DNA of 64,000 bases from Methylosinus sp. Sm6 (GCF_019802345.1 NZ_JAINDZ010000001.1:186001-250000), one strand, 5' to 3'; numbered from the stretch's first letter, positions 33,360-46,966 are shown. Notes: a model not told the origin generated them from the letters alone. Numbers and translations: made by a program.

Positions 33360-34412
33360 ATGAGCAAGTCGAAGGTCGGAAACTTCTTCGAGGATTTCTC
33401 GCTGGGCCAGGTGATCCGCCACGCCGCCCCGCGCACAGTGACGTCGGGCGACGTCGCGTTCTATACGGCGCTCTATCTGCCGCGTTTCGCCGTGCAGTCG
33501 TCGGCCGCTTTCGCCACGGCGATCGGCTATCGCGAGGCGCCCATCGACGACATCCTCGTCTTTCATTTCGTGCTCGGCAAGACTGTGCCGGACGTCTCGC
33601 TGAACGCGATCGCCAATCTGGGCTACGCCGATTTCAAATTCCTCGCGCCGGTCTATCCGGGCGACACGCTGACGGCGACCTCCGAGGTGATCGGCCTCAA
33701 AGAGAACTCCAACAAGGAGACCGGCGTCGTCTATGTGCGCTCGACCGGCAAGAATCAGCATGGCGAGACCGTGCTCGACTACGCCCGCTGGGTGATGGTG
33801 AAGAAGCGCGACAAGAATGCGCCGGTTGGCCCGGAGGTCGTGCCGACGCTGCCGAAAAGCGTCGCGCCGGCCGATCTCGGCAAGGCGGTCCCGCGGATCG
33901 ACGTCGCCGCCTATGACAAGGATCTCGCCGGCTCGCCCTATTTCTGGGGCGACTATGAGGTCGGCGAGAAGATCGATCATATCGACGGCATGACTGTCGA
34001 GGAGGCCGAACATCAGCTCGCGACGCGCCTCTACCAGAACAACTCCAAGGTGCATTTCAACCAATATTACGAGGCGCAGGGCCGGTTCGGAAAGCGCATC
34101 ATCTATGGCGGCCATGTGATCTCGCTGGCCCGCGCGCTCTCCTTCAACGGCCTCGAGAACGCCTTCCACATCGCCGCGGTCAACGGCGGGCGCCATGTCA
34201 ATCCGCTGTTCGCCGGCGGCACCGTGTTCGCGTGGTCGGAGGTGCTGGACAAGGCCGAGATTCCGGGCCGCTCCGACATCGGCGCGCTGCGCCTGCGCCT
34301 CGTCGCGGCCAAGGATCATCCTCCGGCGGATTTCCCGCTCACCGGCGCCGACGGCAAGCCGCATCCGGCGGTTCTGCTCGATCTCGATTATTGGGCGGTG
34401 ATGCCGCGCTGA
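33360..34412 (+). CDS. mcd: Mesaconyl-CoA hydratase (MaoC-type), ethylmalonyl-CoA pathway
   Basis: 350 residues, a double hot-dog MaoC protein. F-F-E-D-F-S-L-G-Q-V-I-R-H-A-A-P-R-T-V-T-S-G-D, then L-G-Y-A-D-F-K-F-L-A-P-V-Y-P-G-D-T-L, and in the second half F-G-K-R-I-I-Y-G-G-H-V-I-S-L-A-R-A-L. Length and start match Mcd, which interconverts mesaconyl-C1-CoA and beta-methylmalyl-CoA during glyoxylate regeneration. In serine-cycle methylotrophs this step is essential for C1 assimilation. No other pathway genes are in the window. A strong terminator follows. Confidence 0.85.
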   Translation: MSKSKVGNFFEDFSLGQVIRHAAPRTVTSGDVAFYTALYLPRFAVQSSAAFATAIGYREAPIDDILVFHFVLGKTVPDVSLNAIANLGYADFKFLAPVYPGDTLTATSEVIGLKENSNKETGVVYVRSTGKNQHGETVLDYARWVMVKKRDKNAPVGPEVVPTLPKSVAPADLGKAVPRIDVAAYDKDLAGSPYFWGDYEVGEKIDHIDGMTVEEAEHQLATRLYQNNSKVHFNQYYEAQGRFGKRIIYGGHVISLARALSFNGLENAFHIAAVNGGRHVNPLFAGGTVFAWSEVLDKAEIPGRSDIGALRLRLVAAKDHPPADFPLTGADGKPHPAVLLDLDYWAVMPR

Positions 34413-34424
34413 CGAATGACGCTC

Positions 34425-34471
34425 GGCGTCCCCCCTTTCCCGCCCTGCGGGAAAGGGGGGACGCCGCTTTT
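34425..34471 (+). terminator. Intrinsic terminator after mcd
   Basis: Perfect 19-bp stem starting GGCGTCCCCCCTTTCCC, loop CCT, followed by GCTTTTCT. Ends the yggT-yggU-mcd operon. Confidence 0.9.
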
Positions 34472-34631
34472 CTCAGACAAGTCACTCTTTGTTTACGATG
34501 AAATTAGGCGTATTCGGTAATCACGTTCCGCCGCTCTCGTTGCTCGAGCGAAAAGCCTAACCTAGTCTTTCGGCGATATCAGAAAGAGCGGCGGCCCTCG
34601 ACGGGCGCCGCCGAGTTTTCGAGACGCCGAA

Positions 34632-35783
34632 ATGACTTATGTCCTCGATCGCGCCATGGAGCCCGTCATCGCCGCCGCGGCGCCGCGCGCGGCGGCGAAA
34701 GCGACGACGCGCATTCGGCTCGGCGAGCTGGACGGCGTGCGCGGCTGGGGCGCCTTTTCGGTGCTGCTCTATCACTCGACCTGGGAAATCTTCGGCCAGG
34801 CGCATCCGGGCTTCCGCAGCCCCTTCGCGGGCCTGCTCTATGGGCCGCTCGACATTTGCGTCTTCTTCGTCGTCTCCGGCGCCGCGCTCGCCGCGCCCTT
34901 CTACGCCGGCGGCGGCGCCTCCTATGTCGTCTCGGCGGCGCTGCGGCGCTATCTGCGCCTCACCATTCCGATCGTCGCCGGGGCGCTGCTCGTCTATGTC
35001 GCCTCGTTGATGGGGCTCGTCGCCAGCCATGAGGCGTCGGAGCTCGCGCCGAGCTTTCTCGCCAAGGATATTCTCGACCCCACTCTGGCGCAGGCGCTCA
35101 AATGGGCCTGCTGCAACGTCTACACCAAGCCGGACGTGCTCGGCCCGATCCTGCCCTTCATGTGGACGATGCAATGGGAGATGATCGGCTCGCTGACGCT
35201 GTTCCTGATGCTGGCCTTGCACCCGGCGATGAAGAAGCCGGAGTTCACCATGCTCGCCGCCGCCTGCTTTCTGGCGATTCCCTTTCCCTATCTCGCGGCC
35301 TTTCTGTTCGGCGCGCTGATCGGGCGTGCGCGCGTGCTCGGCCTCGACGAGAAGACGGCGGCCTTTCTCGCGGTGTTCGATCGGGCAGGGCTGAAGATCG
35401 TCGCCGGCCTCGCTCTCTACGCCATCGCCGCGGCGACTCTGGGCAAGCGCACCTCGCATATGGAGGTGGTGATCGCGCTCGCCGCCGTCGTGCTGATCAC
35501 GAGCTCGCGGCCGGTCCGCGCCTTCCTCTCGGACCATCCGATCTCGCAGTTTCTGGCGCGCATCTCCTTCCCGCTCTATCTCGTCCATTACATCGTGCTC
35601 ATCACCTTCACCTCCTGGCTGATCGTGTTCTGCGGCAAGACGCCGGAAGTCTGGCAGGCGTGGCTGATCGCCGCGGCGACCGTGGTCGTCTCGGTGGTCG
35701 CCGCGGTCGCCTTCGCGCCGGTGGAGGTGCTGGCGCATCGCGTCAGCCGGCGCTTCTCGACCTTCGTGTTGGAAGGAAAGTAA
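34632..35783 (+). CDS. Acyltransferase 3 family membrane protein
   Basis: 383 residues, about ten TM segments. The start has R-L-G-E-L-D-G-V-R-G-W-G-A-F-S-V-L-L-Y-H-S, the family's active-site region with the conserved His, then D-I-C-V-F-F-V-V-S-G-A-A-L. Such enzymes O-acylate surface polysaccharides, peptidoglycan or lipids from the inner membrane. Single gene between two hairpins; the acceptor is unknown. Confidence 0.87.
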   Translation: MTYVLDRAMEPVIAAAAPRAAAKATTRIRLGELDGVRGWGAFSVLLYHSTWEIFGQAHPGFRSPFAGLLYGPLDICVFFVVSGAALAAPFYAGGGASYVVSAALRRYLRLTIPIVAGALLVYVASLMGLVASHEASELAPSFLAKDILDPTLAQALKWACCNVYTKPDVLGPILPFMWTMQWEMIGSLTLFLMLALHPAMKKPEFTMLAAACFLAIPFPYLAAFLFGALIGRARVLGLDEKTAAFLAVFDRAGLKIVAGLALYAIAAATLGKRTSHMEVVIALAAVVLITSSRPVRAFLSDHPISQFLARISFPLYLVHYIVLITFTSWLIVFCGKTPEVWQAWLIAAATVVVSVVAAVAFAPVEVLAHRVSRRFSTFVLEGK

Positions 35784-35785
35784 GA

Positions 35786-35847
35786 GCGAGCCTTAAAGGC
35801 TCGCGGTCCAGGGGGCGCGCTTTGGACCGCGAGCCTTAAAGGCTCGC
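35786..35847. repeat. Large palindromic REP-like element / bidirectional terminator
   Basis: Two identical 19-base palindromes (GCGAGCCTTAAAGGCTCGC) at 35786-35804 and 35829-35847, with GGTCCA and TGGACC inside, so the whole 62 bases form one long inverted repeat. It sits between convergent acyltransferase and HIT genes. The right half resembles 6715-6745. Confidence 0.8.
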
Positions 35848-35866
35848 ATCGCAGCGTCTGCGCGAC

Positions 35867-36301
35867 TCAGCCGGGGAAGGGGCCGAGCGCGGCCTTGATC
35901 TTCTCCGCATGCGCCTTCAGCTTCTCGCTGTCGGCCATGGTTCCCGGCGGGCGCAGCGCGACGCCCTCGATGCGGGGCAGAATGTGGAAATGCAGGTGGA
36001 ACACCACCTGTCCGCCGGCGCTCTCGTTGAACTGCTGCAACGTCAGCCCGTCGGCCGCGAAGGCCGCTGCGGCCGCCTTCGCCACATGCTGCACGCGGGC
36101 GATCAGCGCCGCGAGCGCGTCCGGCGCAATGTCCAGAAGATTGCGGGCAGGGACCTTCGGAATGACCAGCACATGGCCGTCGGCGCGCGGCATGATGTCC
36201 ATGAAGGCCAGAGCGACGTCGTCCTCATAGACCTTGTGCGAGGGGATTTCGCCGCGCAAAATCTTGGCGAACACATTTTCCGGGTCGTAAGCTGCGGCCA
36301 T
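35867..36301 (-). CDS. HIT family protein (histidine triad hydrolase)
   Basis: 144 residues. F-A-K-I-L-R-G-E-I-P-S-H-K-V-Y-E-D, P-R-A-D-G-H-V-L-V-I-P-K, Q-F-N-E-S-A-G-G-Q-V-V-F-H-L-H-F-H-I-L-P-R; the last holds the H-x-H-x-H triad. Nucleotide hydrolase or AMP-lysine hydrolase-type. Normal length. Confidence 0.94.
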   Translation of the reverse strand: MAAAYDPENVFAKILRGEIPSHKVYEDDVALAFMDIMPRADGHVLVIPKVPARNLLDIAPDALAALIARVQHVAKAAAAAFAADGLTLQQFNESAGGQVVFHLHFHILPRIEGVALRPPGTMADSEKLKAHAEKIKAALGPFPG

Positions 36302-36398
36302 GGGCGGTCCCTCGCTCGCGGGCCTCTCGCCGCAGGGCGAGAGCGCGGCGCGTTCTTACGCCAGCCGGCGCGCTGTCGCAATCGGCCGAGGAGGTCCG

Positions 36399-36809
36399 AT
36401 GCGCAAAGTCGAAAAAGCATGTCCGATCGTCATCAGAACGAGCGACGGCGGTCTGCAAGTTCTCGCTTTCGTCCACCCCACCGCAGGAAAGCAATTCGTG
36501 AAGGGGACGATCGAACTCTGCGAGTCGCCGGAGCGCGCCGCCGAGCGAGAGCTTCGGGAAGAAAGCGGACTGGCGGCGCCATCGCCCCTGAGCTATCTCG
36601 GGACCTGCGCGATCGGAGCCGAGCGCCAGCCGTGGCATTTCTTCACTTATCGCGCCGCGGGCCTGCCCGACACGTGGCGGCATGAAACGCAGGACGACCA
36701 CGGCCATATTTTCACGTTCTTCTGGCATTCTCTCGACATGCCGCCGGACCACGGCTGGGATCCGATCTTTCGCGAAGCCTTCGACTTTTTCGCTCCGCTC
36801 CTATCGTGA
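36399..36809 (+). CDS. Nudix hydrolase
   Basis: 136 residues from ATG 36399 with GAGGAGGTC upstream. A complete Nudix box G-x5-E-x7-R-E-L-R-E-E-S-G-L at about residues 30-52. Hydrolyses a nucleoside diphosphate-X substrate; which one cannot be told. The stop is close to the convergent toxin gene. Confidence 0.9.
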   Translation: MRKVEKACPIVIRTSDGGLQVLAFVHPTAGKQFVKGTIELCESPERAAERELREESGLAAPSPLSYLGTCAIGAERQPWHFFTYRAAGLPDTWRHETQDDHGHIFTFFWHSLDMPPDHGWDPIFREAFDFFAPLLS

Positions 36810-36866
36810 GCATGAATGTGATTTGAATCGCTGGCGCGCTTTTCTCTCAACTCCTGCGCCGCCAAC

Positions 36867-37193
36867 CTATTCGTCGAAAAGATCGGCGTGCGTCCCGCTT
36901 CTCACAAACACCACGATGCCCGGTTCGCCAGTGTCGTCCACCTTGTAGACGAGCAGGAAATCGCCGCCGATGTGGCATTCCCGATATCCTCCCCACTCGC
37001 CTTTCAGCGGATGGTCGAGCCATTCCGGGCCGAGTGGGCCATCATTGGCGATCAGCAGCAGCATGCCCTCTTTGAGGCGGTTCATATCGAACCGACCGGA
37101 ACGCGACAGCCGCTCCCAATCTTTCAGGAAGGTTTTTGCGTAATCCACCGTGCGAGGCGGCGACGCCCGTTTACTCGCCGCGGGTTTTTTCAA
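36867..37193 (-). CDS. yafQ: YafQ-family mRNA interferase toxin
   Basis: 108 residues from a TTG inside the antitoxin gene (23-base overlap); a GTG at 37148 is a shorter alternative. [14 protein letters not shown][21 protein letters not shown] and [11 protein letters not shown] are YafQ signatures; the His of G-T-H-A-D-L-F is the catalytic one in E. coli YafQ. Ribosome-dependent ribonuclease neutralised by the gene upstream. Confidence 0.88.
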   Translation of the reverse strand: MKKPAASKRASPPRTVDYAKTFLKDWERLSRSGRFDMNRLKEGMLLLIANDGPLGPEWLDHPLKGEWGGYRECHIGGDFLLVYKVDDTGEPGIVVFVRSGTHADLFDE

Positions 37194-37452
37194 GATCGGC
37201 GAACAGTTCGTCGGCGGTTGCGAAGCGGGCGCGACGAGCCGTCATGATGTCTTCGGCTTCCGTCATGGCGGCGCGCGTTTTCGCGTTCGGAACCTCGAGT
37301 TCCAGCGGAAAGCGTTGTTCCGCCACCACACGGCGCAAGAACAGGCGCACAGCGTCGGAGACGGACAGGCCCATCGCGCTCAGCGCCGCCGTCGCCCGCT
37401 CCTTGGTCTCATCGTCCACCCGGACATGCAGCATCGACGTGTGCGGGGCCAT
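37171..37452 (-). CDS. dinJ: RelB/DinJ-family antitoxin
   Basis: 93 residues from ATG 37452 with AGGAG before it. [14 protein letters not shown]...[20 protein letters not shown] is the ribbon-helix-helix DNA-binding domain of DinJ. The acidic C-terminal half, with [12 protein letters not shown], wraps the toxin. It overlaps and precedes yafQ. An 18-bp perfect palindrome 26 bases upstream is the likely autoregulatory operator. Confidence 0.9.
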   Translation of the reverse strand: MAPHTSMLHVRVDDETKERATAALSAMGLSVSDAVRLFLRRVVAEQRFPLELEVPNAKTRAAMTEAEDIMTARRARFATADELFADLEKTRGE

Positions 37453-37477
37453 TGTCGAACTCCTGTTGGTCAAAATC

Positions 37478-37495
37478 GTATCTCAATTGAGATAC
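37478..37495 (-). promoter_or_regulatory. Palindromic operator upstream of dinJ-yafQ
   Basis: Perfect 18-bp palindrome GTATCTCAATTGAGATAC, an AT-rich island in high-GC DNA, ending 26 bases before the dinJ start. Ribbon-helix-helix antitoxins bind such sites to repress their own operon. Confidence 0.8.
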
Positions 37496-37777
37496 AAATT
37501 CAAGAAGACGCGCCGGCCGCTTCCCGCGCCGGCCGAGGCCGAAGGGCGGAGGCGGCGCTCCGTCTCGGCGGGGCTTTTCTATTTCGCCCCGCCGCGGATC
37601 GCTTGTGCCGGCTGCAGAAATCTGGCAAGAATGTCGGCCGTTGATATGTCAGCCTTGCTGACCATTCTGCCTCGCGCCGGGACAGGATGGAGCGGTCGGA
37701 CGAATTCGACGCGAAAAAACGGGGCGCGACGCGGCGACGCGGCCGAGCGGCCCCGATCTTGTCCGGGAGACGCCGCC

Positions 37778-42436
<4,659 letters not shown>

Positions 42437-42692
42437 TGCGGACGCGAATGCGATCCGAGGCGTCGCCGCTCGGCGACTGAGAAGCGCTCCGTCGCTGCGC
42501 TCTTCTGGCCTCGGAGCATTCTCTCGCGCCGCCGAAGACGGTTCATTGCAGTCGGATCTGGCGAACGCGCAGGCTTCGCTCTCGACATTTTTTCTTTGCG
42601 AGCGCCGCACGGGCGCTCGTGCGTGCGTCTTGAAAACCGATCGCGCCGCCCGAGTTCGTTCCGGTCGCAACCGGCAACGAAAGGCGCAGGTC

Positions 42693-43004
42693 ATGTCGCA
42701 GGCGTTCATCAATCTCATCATCCAGCTCATCTCCGGCGCGGTCGGCGGAGCGGGCGTCGGCAAGGCGGCCAAGAGCCTCGACCTCGGGCCGGCGGCCAAC
42801 GCCATCGTCGGCGCGGTCGGCGGAGCGGGCGGCGGATCGATCCTCTCCTCGCTCATTCCGGCGATCGCCGGAACGGCGGCCAATGGCGGCTTCGATATCG
42901 CCGTCTTCGCCGGCCAGCTCGTCGGAGGCGGTGTCTCGGGCGCGATCGTCACCGCGATCGTCGGCCTCGTCCGCAACGCCATCGCCCAGCGCCAAAGGGC
43001 CTGA
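42693..43004 (+). CDS. Small Gly/Ala-rich hydrophobic protein
   Basis: 103 residues from ATG 42693. Three hydrophobic stretches with Gly-zipper character (LISGAVGGAGVGKA, IVGAVGGAGGGSILSSLI, FAGQLVGGGVSGAIVTAIVGLV), ending R-N-A-I-A-Q-R-Q-R-A. The Gly-zipper pattern suggests a membrane or pore-like protein. Family not recognised. Alone between gltB and mrp. Confidence 0.6.
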   Translation: MSQAFINLIIQLISGAVGGAGVGKAAKSLDLGPAANAIVGAVGGAGGGSILSSLIPAIAGTAANGGFDIAVFAGQLVGGGVSGAIVTAIVGLVRNAIAQRQRA

Positions 43005-43105
43005 GCCTCGCTTTGCCCGCCTGGACGCGTCGGTCGAATATCGGCATACCGATTGCGTAGAAGATTTCCAAAGATGCCCCCTGAGCGGGGCGTCCGAGGC
43101 GGATC

Positions 43106-44224
43106 GTGCGAAGGGCGAAGACAGTGGCCGATGAAGCAGAAATATTGAAGGCGCTGGAGAGCGTCTCGGGACCCGGGGGCAAATCGATCGTCGCGGCGGG
43201 CCTCGTCAGCGGGATCAATGTGTCGGGCGGAAAGGTCTTCATCTCGCTGACCGGCGATCCGGCGCGCGCCAAGGAGCTCGAGGTTCTGGCGGTCGCGGTC
43301 GAAGGCGCGGTCAAGACCGTGCCGGGAGTCGAGGCGGCGATCGTCACTCTGACCGCCGAAAAGGCGCCGGCGGCGGCGGCCGCAGCTCCGCCGCCGGGGC
43401 AGGCGCCGCAGCGCCGGCCCATCGCCGCGATCGAGAAGATCAAATACATCGTCGCCGTGTCCTCGGGGAAAGGCGGCGTCGGAAAATCGACAACCTCCGC
43501 AAATCTGGCGCTCGGCCTCGCCGCGCTCGGCTGGCGCGTGGGACTGCTCGACGCCGACATATTCGGCCCCTCTGCGCCGCGCCTGTTCGGCCTCGGCGGC
43601 AAGAAGCCGGACGTCGTCGACAACAGGCTCGTTCCGCTCGAGGCCTATGGCGTGAAGGTCATGTCGATCGGCTTCCTCGTGGATGAGGATGTGCCGATGA
43701 TCTGGCGCGGCCCGATGGTGGTGCAGGCGCTCGGACAGCTGCTCGGCGAGGTGGCCTGGGGCGAGCTCGACGCGCTCGTCGTCGACATGCCGCCCGGCAC
43801 CGGCGACGTGCAGCTGACCATGGCGCAGCAGGTGCCGCTCGCCGGCGCCGTCGTGGTCTCGACGCCGCAGGATCTCGCGCTGATCGACGCGCGCCGCGGG
43901 GTCGCCATGTTCCAGCGCGTCGAGACGCCGATCCTCGGCATCGTCGAGAATATGAGCTATTTCCTGTGCCCGCATTGCGGCGGACGCACCGACATCTTCT
44001 CCCATGGCGGCGCGCGGCAGGATGCGGAGGCGCTCGGCGTGCCCTTCCTCGGCGAGGTGCCGCTCGATCTTGCGATCCGCCAGACATCGGATGCGGGAAC
44101 GCCGGTCGTCGCCAGCGATCCTCAGGGCAAGTTCGCGGCGATCTATATCGAGCTCGCCGAAAAGGTGAAGGCGGCGCTGGAGACGCGCACGCGCCGCGCG
44201 CCCCCCAAAATCGTCATCGGCTGA
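43106..44224 (+). CDS. mrp: Mrp/NBP35-type iron-sulfur carrier P-loop ATPase
   Basis: 372 residues from GTG 43106 (GTG 43124 is equally plausible and gives V-A-D-E-A-E-I-L-K-A-L). N-terminal MIP18-like domain (about 1-95), Ala/Pro linker, then ATPase with V-S-S-G-K-G-G-V-G-K-S-T-T, L-L-D-A-D-I-F-G-P-S, V-V-D-M-P-P-G-T-G-D, and the cluster-binding C-P-H-C near residue 290. Moves Fe-S clusters to apo-proteins. A hairpin separates it from the convergent porin gene. Confidence 0.95.
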   Translation: MRRAKTVADEAEILKALESVSGPGGKSIVAAGLVSGINVSGGKVFISLTGDPARAKELEVLAVAVEGAVKTVPGVEAAIVTLTAEKAPAAAAAAPPPGQAPQRRPIAAIEKIKYIVAVSSGKGGVGKSTTSANLALGLAALGWRVGLLDADIFGPSAPRLFGLGGKKPDVVDNRLVPLEAYGVKVMSIGFLVDEDVPMIWRGPMVVQALGQLLGEVAWGELDALVVDMPPGTGDVQLTMAQQVPLAGAVVVSTPQDLALIDARRGVAMFQRVETPILGIVENMSYFLCPHCGGRTDIFSHGGARQDAEALGVPFLGEVPLDLAIRQTSDAGTPVVASDPQGKFAAIYIELAEKVKAALETRTRRAPPKIVIG

Positions 44225-44232
44225 GGCGAAAG

Positions 44233-44261
44233 GCTCGCGGCCCCGCCCGGGGTCCGCGAGC
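44233..44261. terminator. Hairpin between convergent mrp and porin genes
   Basis: Inverted repeat GCTCGCGG-CCCC / GGGGTCCGCGAGC with a GCCC loop, followed by GCTTGTCTT. It resembles the AAAGGCTCGCGGTCC half of the element at 35786-35847. Confidence 0.65.
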
Positions 44262-44269
44262 GCTTGTCT

Positions 44270-45601
44270 TCACAGGCGCTGCAGATTCGGAAGGAAGGAG
44301 TGGTCGCCGGGATCGAACTTATAGGTCCAGCCGATCGTGAACTCGAGGCCGCGCAGCCACAGATTGATCGTCGCATTCGGGTTATAGGCGCCGAAAGGAT
44401 TTTGCGCCGACTGCGGCAGCGCCTCGAGGCCGCTCACATTGTTCTTGAAGGCGTAGACCGCCGCGAAGTCGATCGTCGAATTCTTGGTGACCGCATAGCT
44501 GAAGCCGCCGCTGACGTGATGCGCGTTGACGACGGGCGACAGCACATTGAAGGCGACGGCGCGCGACGGCACGGGATTGGTGGCGTAATGATAGCCGGCG
44601 CGCAGGGCGAGAGCTGGCGTCGCGCGCCATTCGACGCCGAACGACGCCGAATTCGTGTCCTGCCAATCGAAGCCCGGACTGTTCGGCGAGCCGAGCGAGT
44701 TGAACCGCAGCGGAAAGCTCGCATTGTGGAGCGCCGGCACGCCCGAGTAGAAAATATGCCGCCAGTCGGCCATCACGGTGAGGTCGGGCGTGACGTCATA
44801 AGCGAGGCCGGCGATGATGGACGCCGGAATGTCGAAACGTCCGCCATCGGCGAAGAGGCCGGAGAACTTACGGAACGAGGTCATATACATGGGGGTCGAG
44901 GCCGCGACGCCGACACGAAATTGCTCGGTGACCCGATATTGCAGACCGGCCCGGATGCCGCCGCCGACCGACCAGTCATAGCCGTTGTCGGAAATATGGT
45001 CGGGGGAGGCGGAATAGGGCCCGAAGTTCTTCAGCCCCTGAACGTTGAGCATCTGCACCGCGAGCGTCGGGGCGACGCCGATCGACAGCGCCCCGAATTT
45101 GCGCGCATAGCCGACCGTGGTGAACATCTGCTCGAGGTCGACCCCGGCGAAGCCGCCGCCGTACGGCCCGCCGTGCGGGGGACGGTAATGGCCGAAATCA
45201 TAGGACGTGTTGATGCCGCCATTGGCGTAGGAGGCCGTGCCCCAGGCGGAATCGGCGTCGATCGGCGCCGAAAAGGCGTTGTTGGGAATGGGGAACAGCG
45301 GACGGCCGCTGCGCACGTCCCCCGGCGCGACCACGTGAGGCTGGCCGGTGGTGGAATAGCCGCGATCGATCAGCAGGGCGGTCATGCCGAGCTGCATCTG
45401 CCGCTCGAGATCGACGAGGCCGGCCGGATTGATCGAGAGCGACATGGCGTCGCGCGAATCGGCGACGCCGGCGCCGCCGAGCGCCTTCTGCCGTGCGCCA
45501 TATCCGATCAGGAAATAGCCGTCCGCGGCCAGAGCCGGCGCGCACAGGGCGCACAGAGCCGCGCTCACGGACAAGAGTCCACGTCGAGAAAATCCGGCCA
45601 T
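44270..45601 (-). CDS. FadL/OmpP1-type outer-membrane transport protein
   Basis: 443 residues from ATG 45601 with signal peptide (GLLSVSAALCALCAPALA, cleavage before A-D-G). Early motif G-A-R-Q-K-A-L-G-G-A-G-V-A-D-S-R-D-A-M-S-L-S-I-N-P-A-G-L is the FadL N-terminal hatch region. Alternating beta strands follow, ending in F-T-I-G-W-T-Y-K-F as the last barrel strand. Takes up hydrophobic compounds such as fatty acids or hydrocarbons; the substrate is not predictable. Confidence 0.88.
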   Translation of the reverse strand: MAGFSRRGLLSVSAALCALCAPALAADGYFLIGYGARQKALGGAGVADSRDAMSLSINPAGLVDLERQMQLGMTALLIDRGYSTTGQPHVVAPGDVRSGRPLFPIPNNAFSAPIDADSAWGTASYANGGINTSYDFGHYRPPHGGPYGGGFAGVDLEQMFTTVGYARKFGALSIGVAPTLAVQMLNVQGLKNFGPYSASPDHISDNGYDWSVGGGIRAGLQYRVTEQFRVGVAASTPMYMTSFRKFSGLFADGGRFDIPASIIAGLAYDVTPDLTVMADWRHIFYSGVPALHNASFPLRFNSLGSPNSPGFDWQDTNSASFGVEWRATPALALRAGYHYATNPVPSRAVAFNVLSPVVNAHHVSGGFSYAVTKNSTIDFAAVYAFKNNVSGLEALPQSAQNPFGAYNPNATINLWLRGLEFTIGWTYKFDPGDHSFLPNLQRL

Positions 45602-45911
45602 CGTCGAGTCGCCCCGCCTCTTCGTTCCGTCGCCGCGCATAAGCTCGAGGATCAGAAGCGCAACGGCTCTCGCTGGTCTGCGGCTCATCGATTCGGATCC
45701 CCGCAGCAAACTAGCAGAGGCGTCGGCGGACGGCAGTCCTCGGCGACCGCATCGAGGCGATATTTTTCCGCTCTGTAACGTATTTGCAACAGTTCGCGCG
45801 CGCGGAGGCGCGAAGCTCGCGCGAAACTCGAGCTTGTGAAATTCCGGCGGTGGGCGCATGTTCGCCGATGCTCCAGAAATCGTCTGGCGGAGACGGAACG
45901 CGGAGAGTCTG
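45602..45911. other. 310-base divergent intergenic region
   Basis: Between the porin and a periplasmic protein gene on opposite strands, so it must hold both promoters. An A/T-richer patch around 45758-45792 (GATATTTTTCCGC...TGTAACGTATTTGC) is the most promoter-like part. No clear consensus could be assigned. Confidence 0.4.
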
Positions 45912-46262
45912 ATGGCGCATCCTTTTGTGAGAACGGCTTTTTTCATGACGCTCGCGGCAATCCTCTGGGCTCGGCCCGCTATCGCCGAGGAGAGTCTTGC
46001 GACCCTGAAGTCCCCGGCCGAGGGCGAGACCTTGGCCGTCGGCAAGACCTATAAGGTCGACTATGAAGTGAAGGCGGGGACTAAGGCGCATCACGTGCAT
46101 CTTTTCGTCGATGGCGACGAGGTCGCGACCGCGCACAAGCTCGTCGGCAGCTTTCCGCTGGGCCCTCTGAAAGCCGGCGTCAGGAAGGTCTGCGTCGCGC
46201 CGGTCAACAAGAACCACACGCCGATCGGCGCAAAGAGCTGCGTGACCGTGTCGGTCGAGTAG
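45912..46262 (+). CDS. Exported small Ig-like protein
   Basis: 116 residues from ATG 45912. Signal peptide (F-F-M-T-L-A-A-I-L-W-A-R-P-A-I-A, cut before E-E-S). The mature 95 residues are strand-rich: L-K-S-P-A-E-G-E-T-L-A-V-G-K-T-Y-K-V-D-Y-E-V, H-H-V-H-L-F-V-D-G-D-E-V, a late C-V-A-P and C-V-T-V. The H-H-V-H cluster could bind metal. Function unknown. Eight bases before the next gene, likely an operon. Confidence 0.7.
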   Translation: MAHPFVRTAFFMTLAAILWARPAIAEESLATLKSPAEGETLAVGKTYKVDYEVKAGTKAHHVHLFVDGDEVATAHKLVGSFPLGPLKAGVRKVCVAPVNKNHTPIGAKSCVTVSVE

Positions 46263-46269
46263 CGTCGAC

Positions 46270-46671
46270 ATGCAGCTCGATAACGCGCTCTACGCCTTGG
46301 TCCAGATCGCGCATAATTTCGGCGCTCTGGCGGCGGTCGGCCTGCCGCTCGCCGCGTTGCGCGGGGCGGACGACGCCGCCTGGCCGCGAAAGACCTATCT
46401 GTTCACGAGCGTCGCCTGGATCGTGCAGATTGCGAGCGGCGTCGGCTTTGGCCTCGTGAGCTGTTTCGTGGTCGGCGAAACGCCGCAGATCAGCGGCCTC
46501 GCCTTCGATGCGCTGGTGGTGAAGATCGCTTGCGCGGCGCTGTCGATCGGCCTGACCGGCCTCCTTTTAGGCAAGCGCGGATTCGTGTCGGACAGGACGG
46601 GGCTGACCGTGCTCGGCGGATTGGGAGCCACGGCGCTGTTCAGCGCGGCGATTCTGCGCTGGTTCTCCTGA
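46270..46671 (+). CDS. Four-helix integral membrane protein
   Basis: 133 residues with four TM helices at about 10-28, 44-66, 76-98 and 108-131. An early A-H-N-F-G-A-L-A-A-V-G has a membrane His; R-K-T-Y-L-F-T-S-V-A-W-I-V-Q-I lies before helix 2. Family not recognised. Probably works with the exported protein upstream, given the eight-base spacing. A CopD-like role is possible but unsupported. Confidence 0.6.
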   Translation: MQLDNALYALVQIAHNFGALAAVGLPLAALRGADDAAWPRKTYLFTSVAWIVQIASGVGFGLVSCFVVGETPQISGLAFDALVVKIACAALSIGLTGLLLGKRGFVSDRTGLTVLGGLGATALFSAAILRWFS

Positions 46672-46767
46672 CCCCGCGGCCGCTCCGCGACAGGCGCGTC
46701 CGCGCTCGGGTTGACGCGATGATCGGCGCGGCCCTACACAAGGCTGCGGGCGCCGGCCCGCCGCCGG

Positions 46768-46857
46768 GGAAGGGTGGCCGAGTGGTTTAAGGCAGCGGTC
46801 TTGAAAACCGCCGTGGGCGCAAGTTCACCGTGGGTTCGAATCCCACCTCTTCCGCCA
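46768..46857 (+). tRNA. tRNA-Ser(UGA)
   Basis: Acceptor GGAAGGG / CTCTTCC (one G-T pair), anticodon loop C-T-T-G-A-A-A (anticodon TGA), long variable arm, T-loop GGTTCGAATCC, encoded GCCA end. The first phage-type gene starts about 110 bases downstream, so this is a possible attachment site. Confidence 0.95.
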
Positions 46858-46966
46858 AAATCAATGACTTATGCGCGTCCTTACGGTCGCGCATAGGGCG
46901 CATGAGGCGAGAACGGAAGCGGTTCGCCTAGACACGAAAGTCGGCACAATCTGTTCACCGCTTGGG

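Noticed and set aside
46768-46857. tRNA-Ser as the attachment site of the second prophage
   Set aside because: Position fits, but no integrase and no second copy of the tRNA 3' end can be seen because the prophage runs past the window edge.
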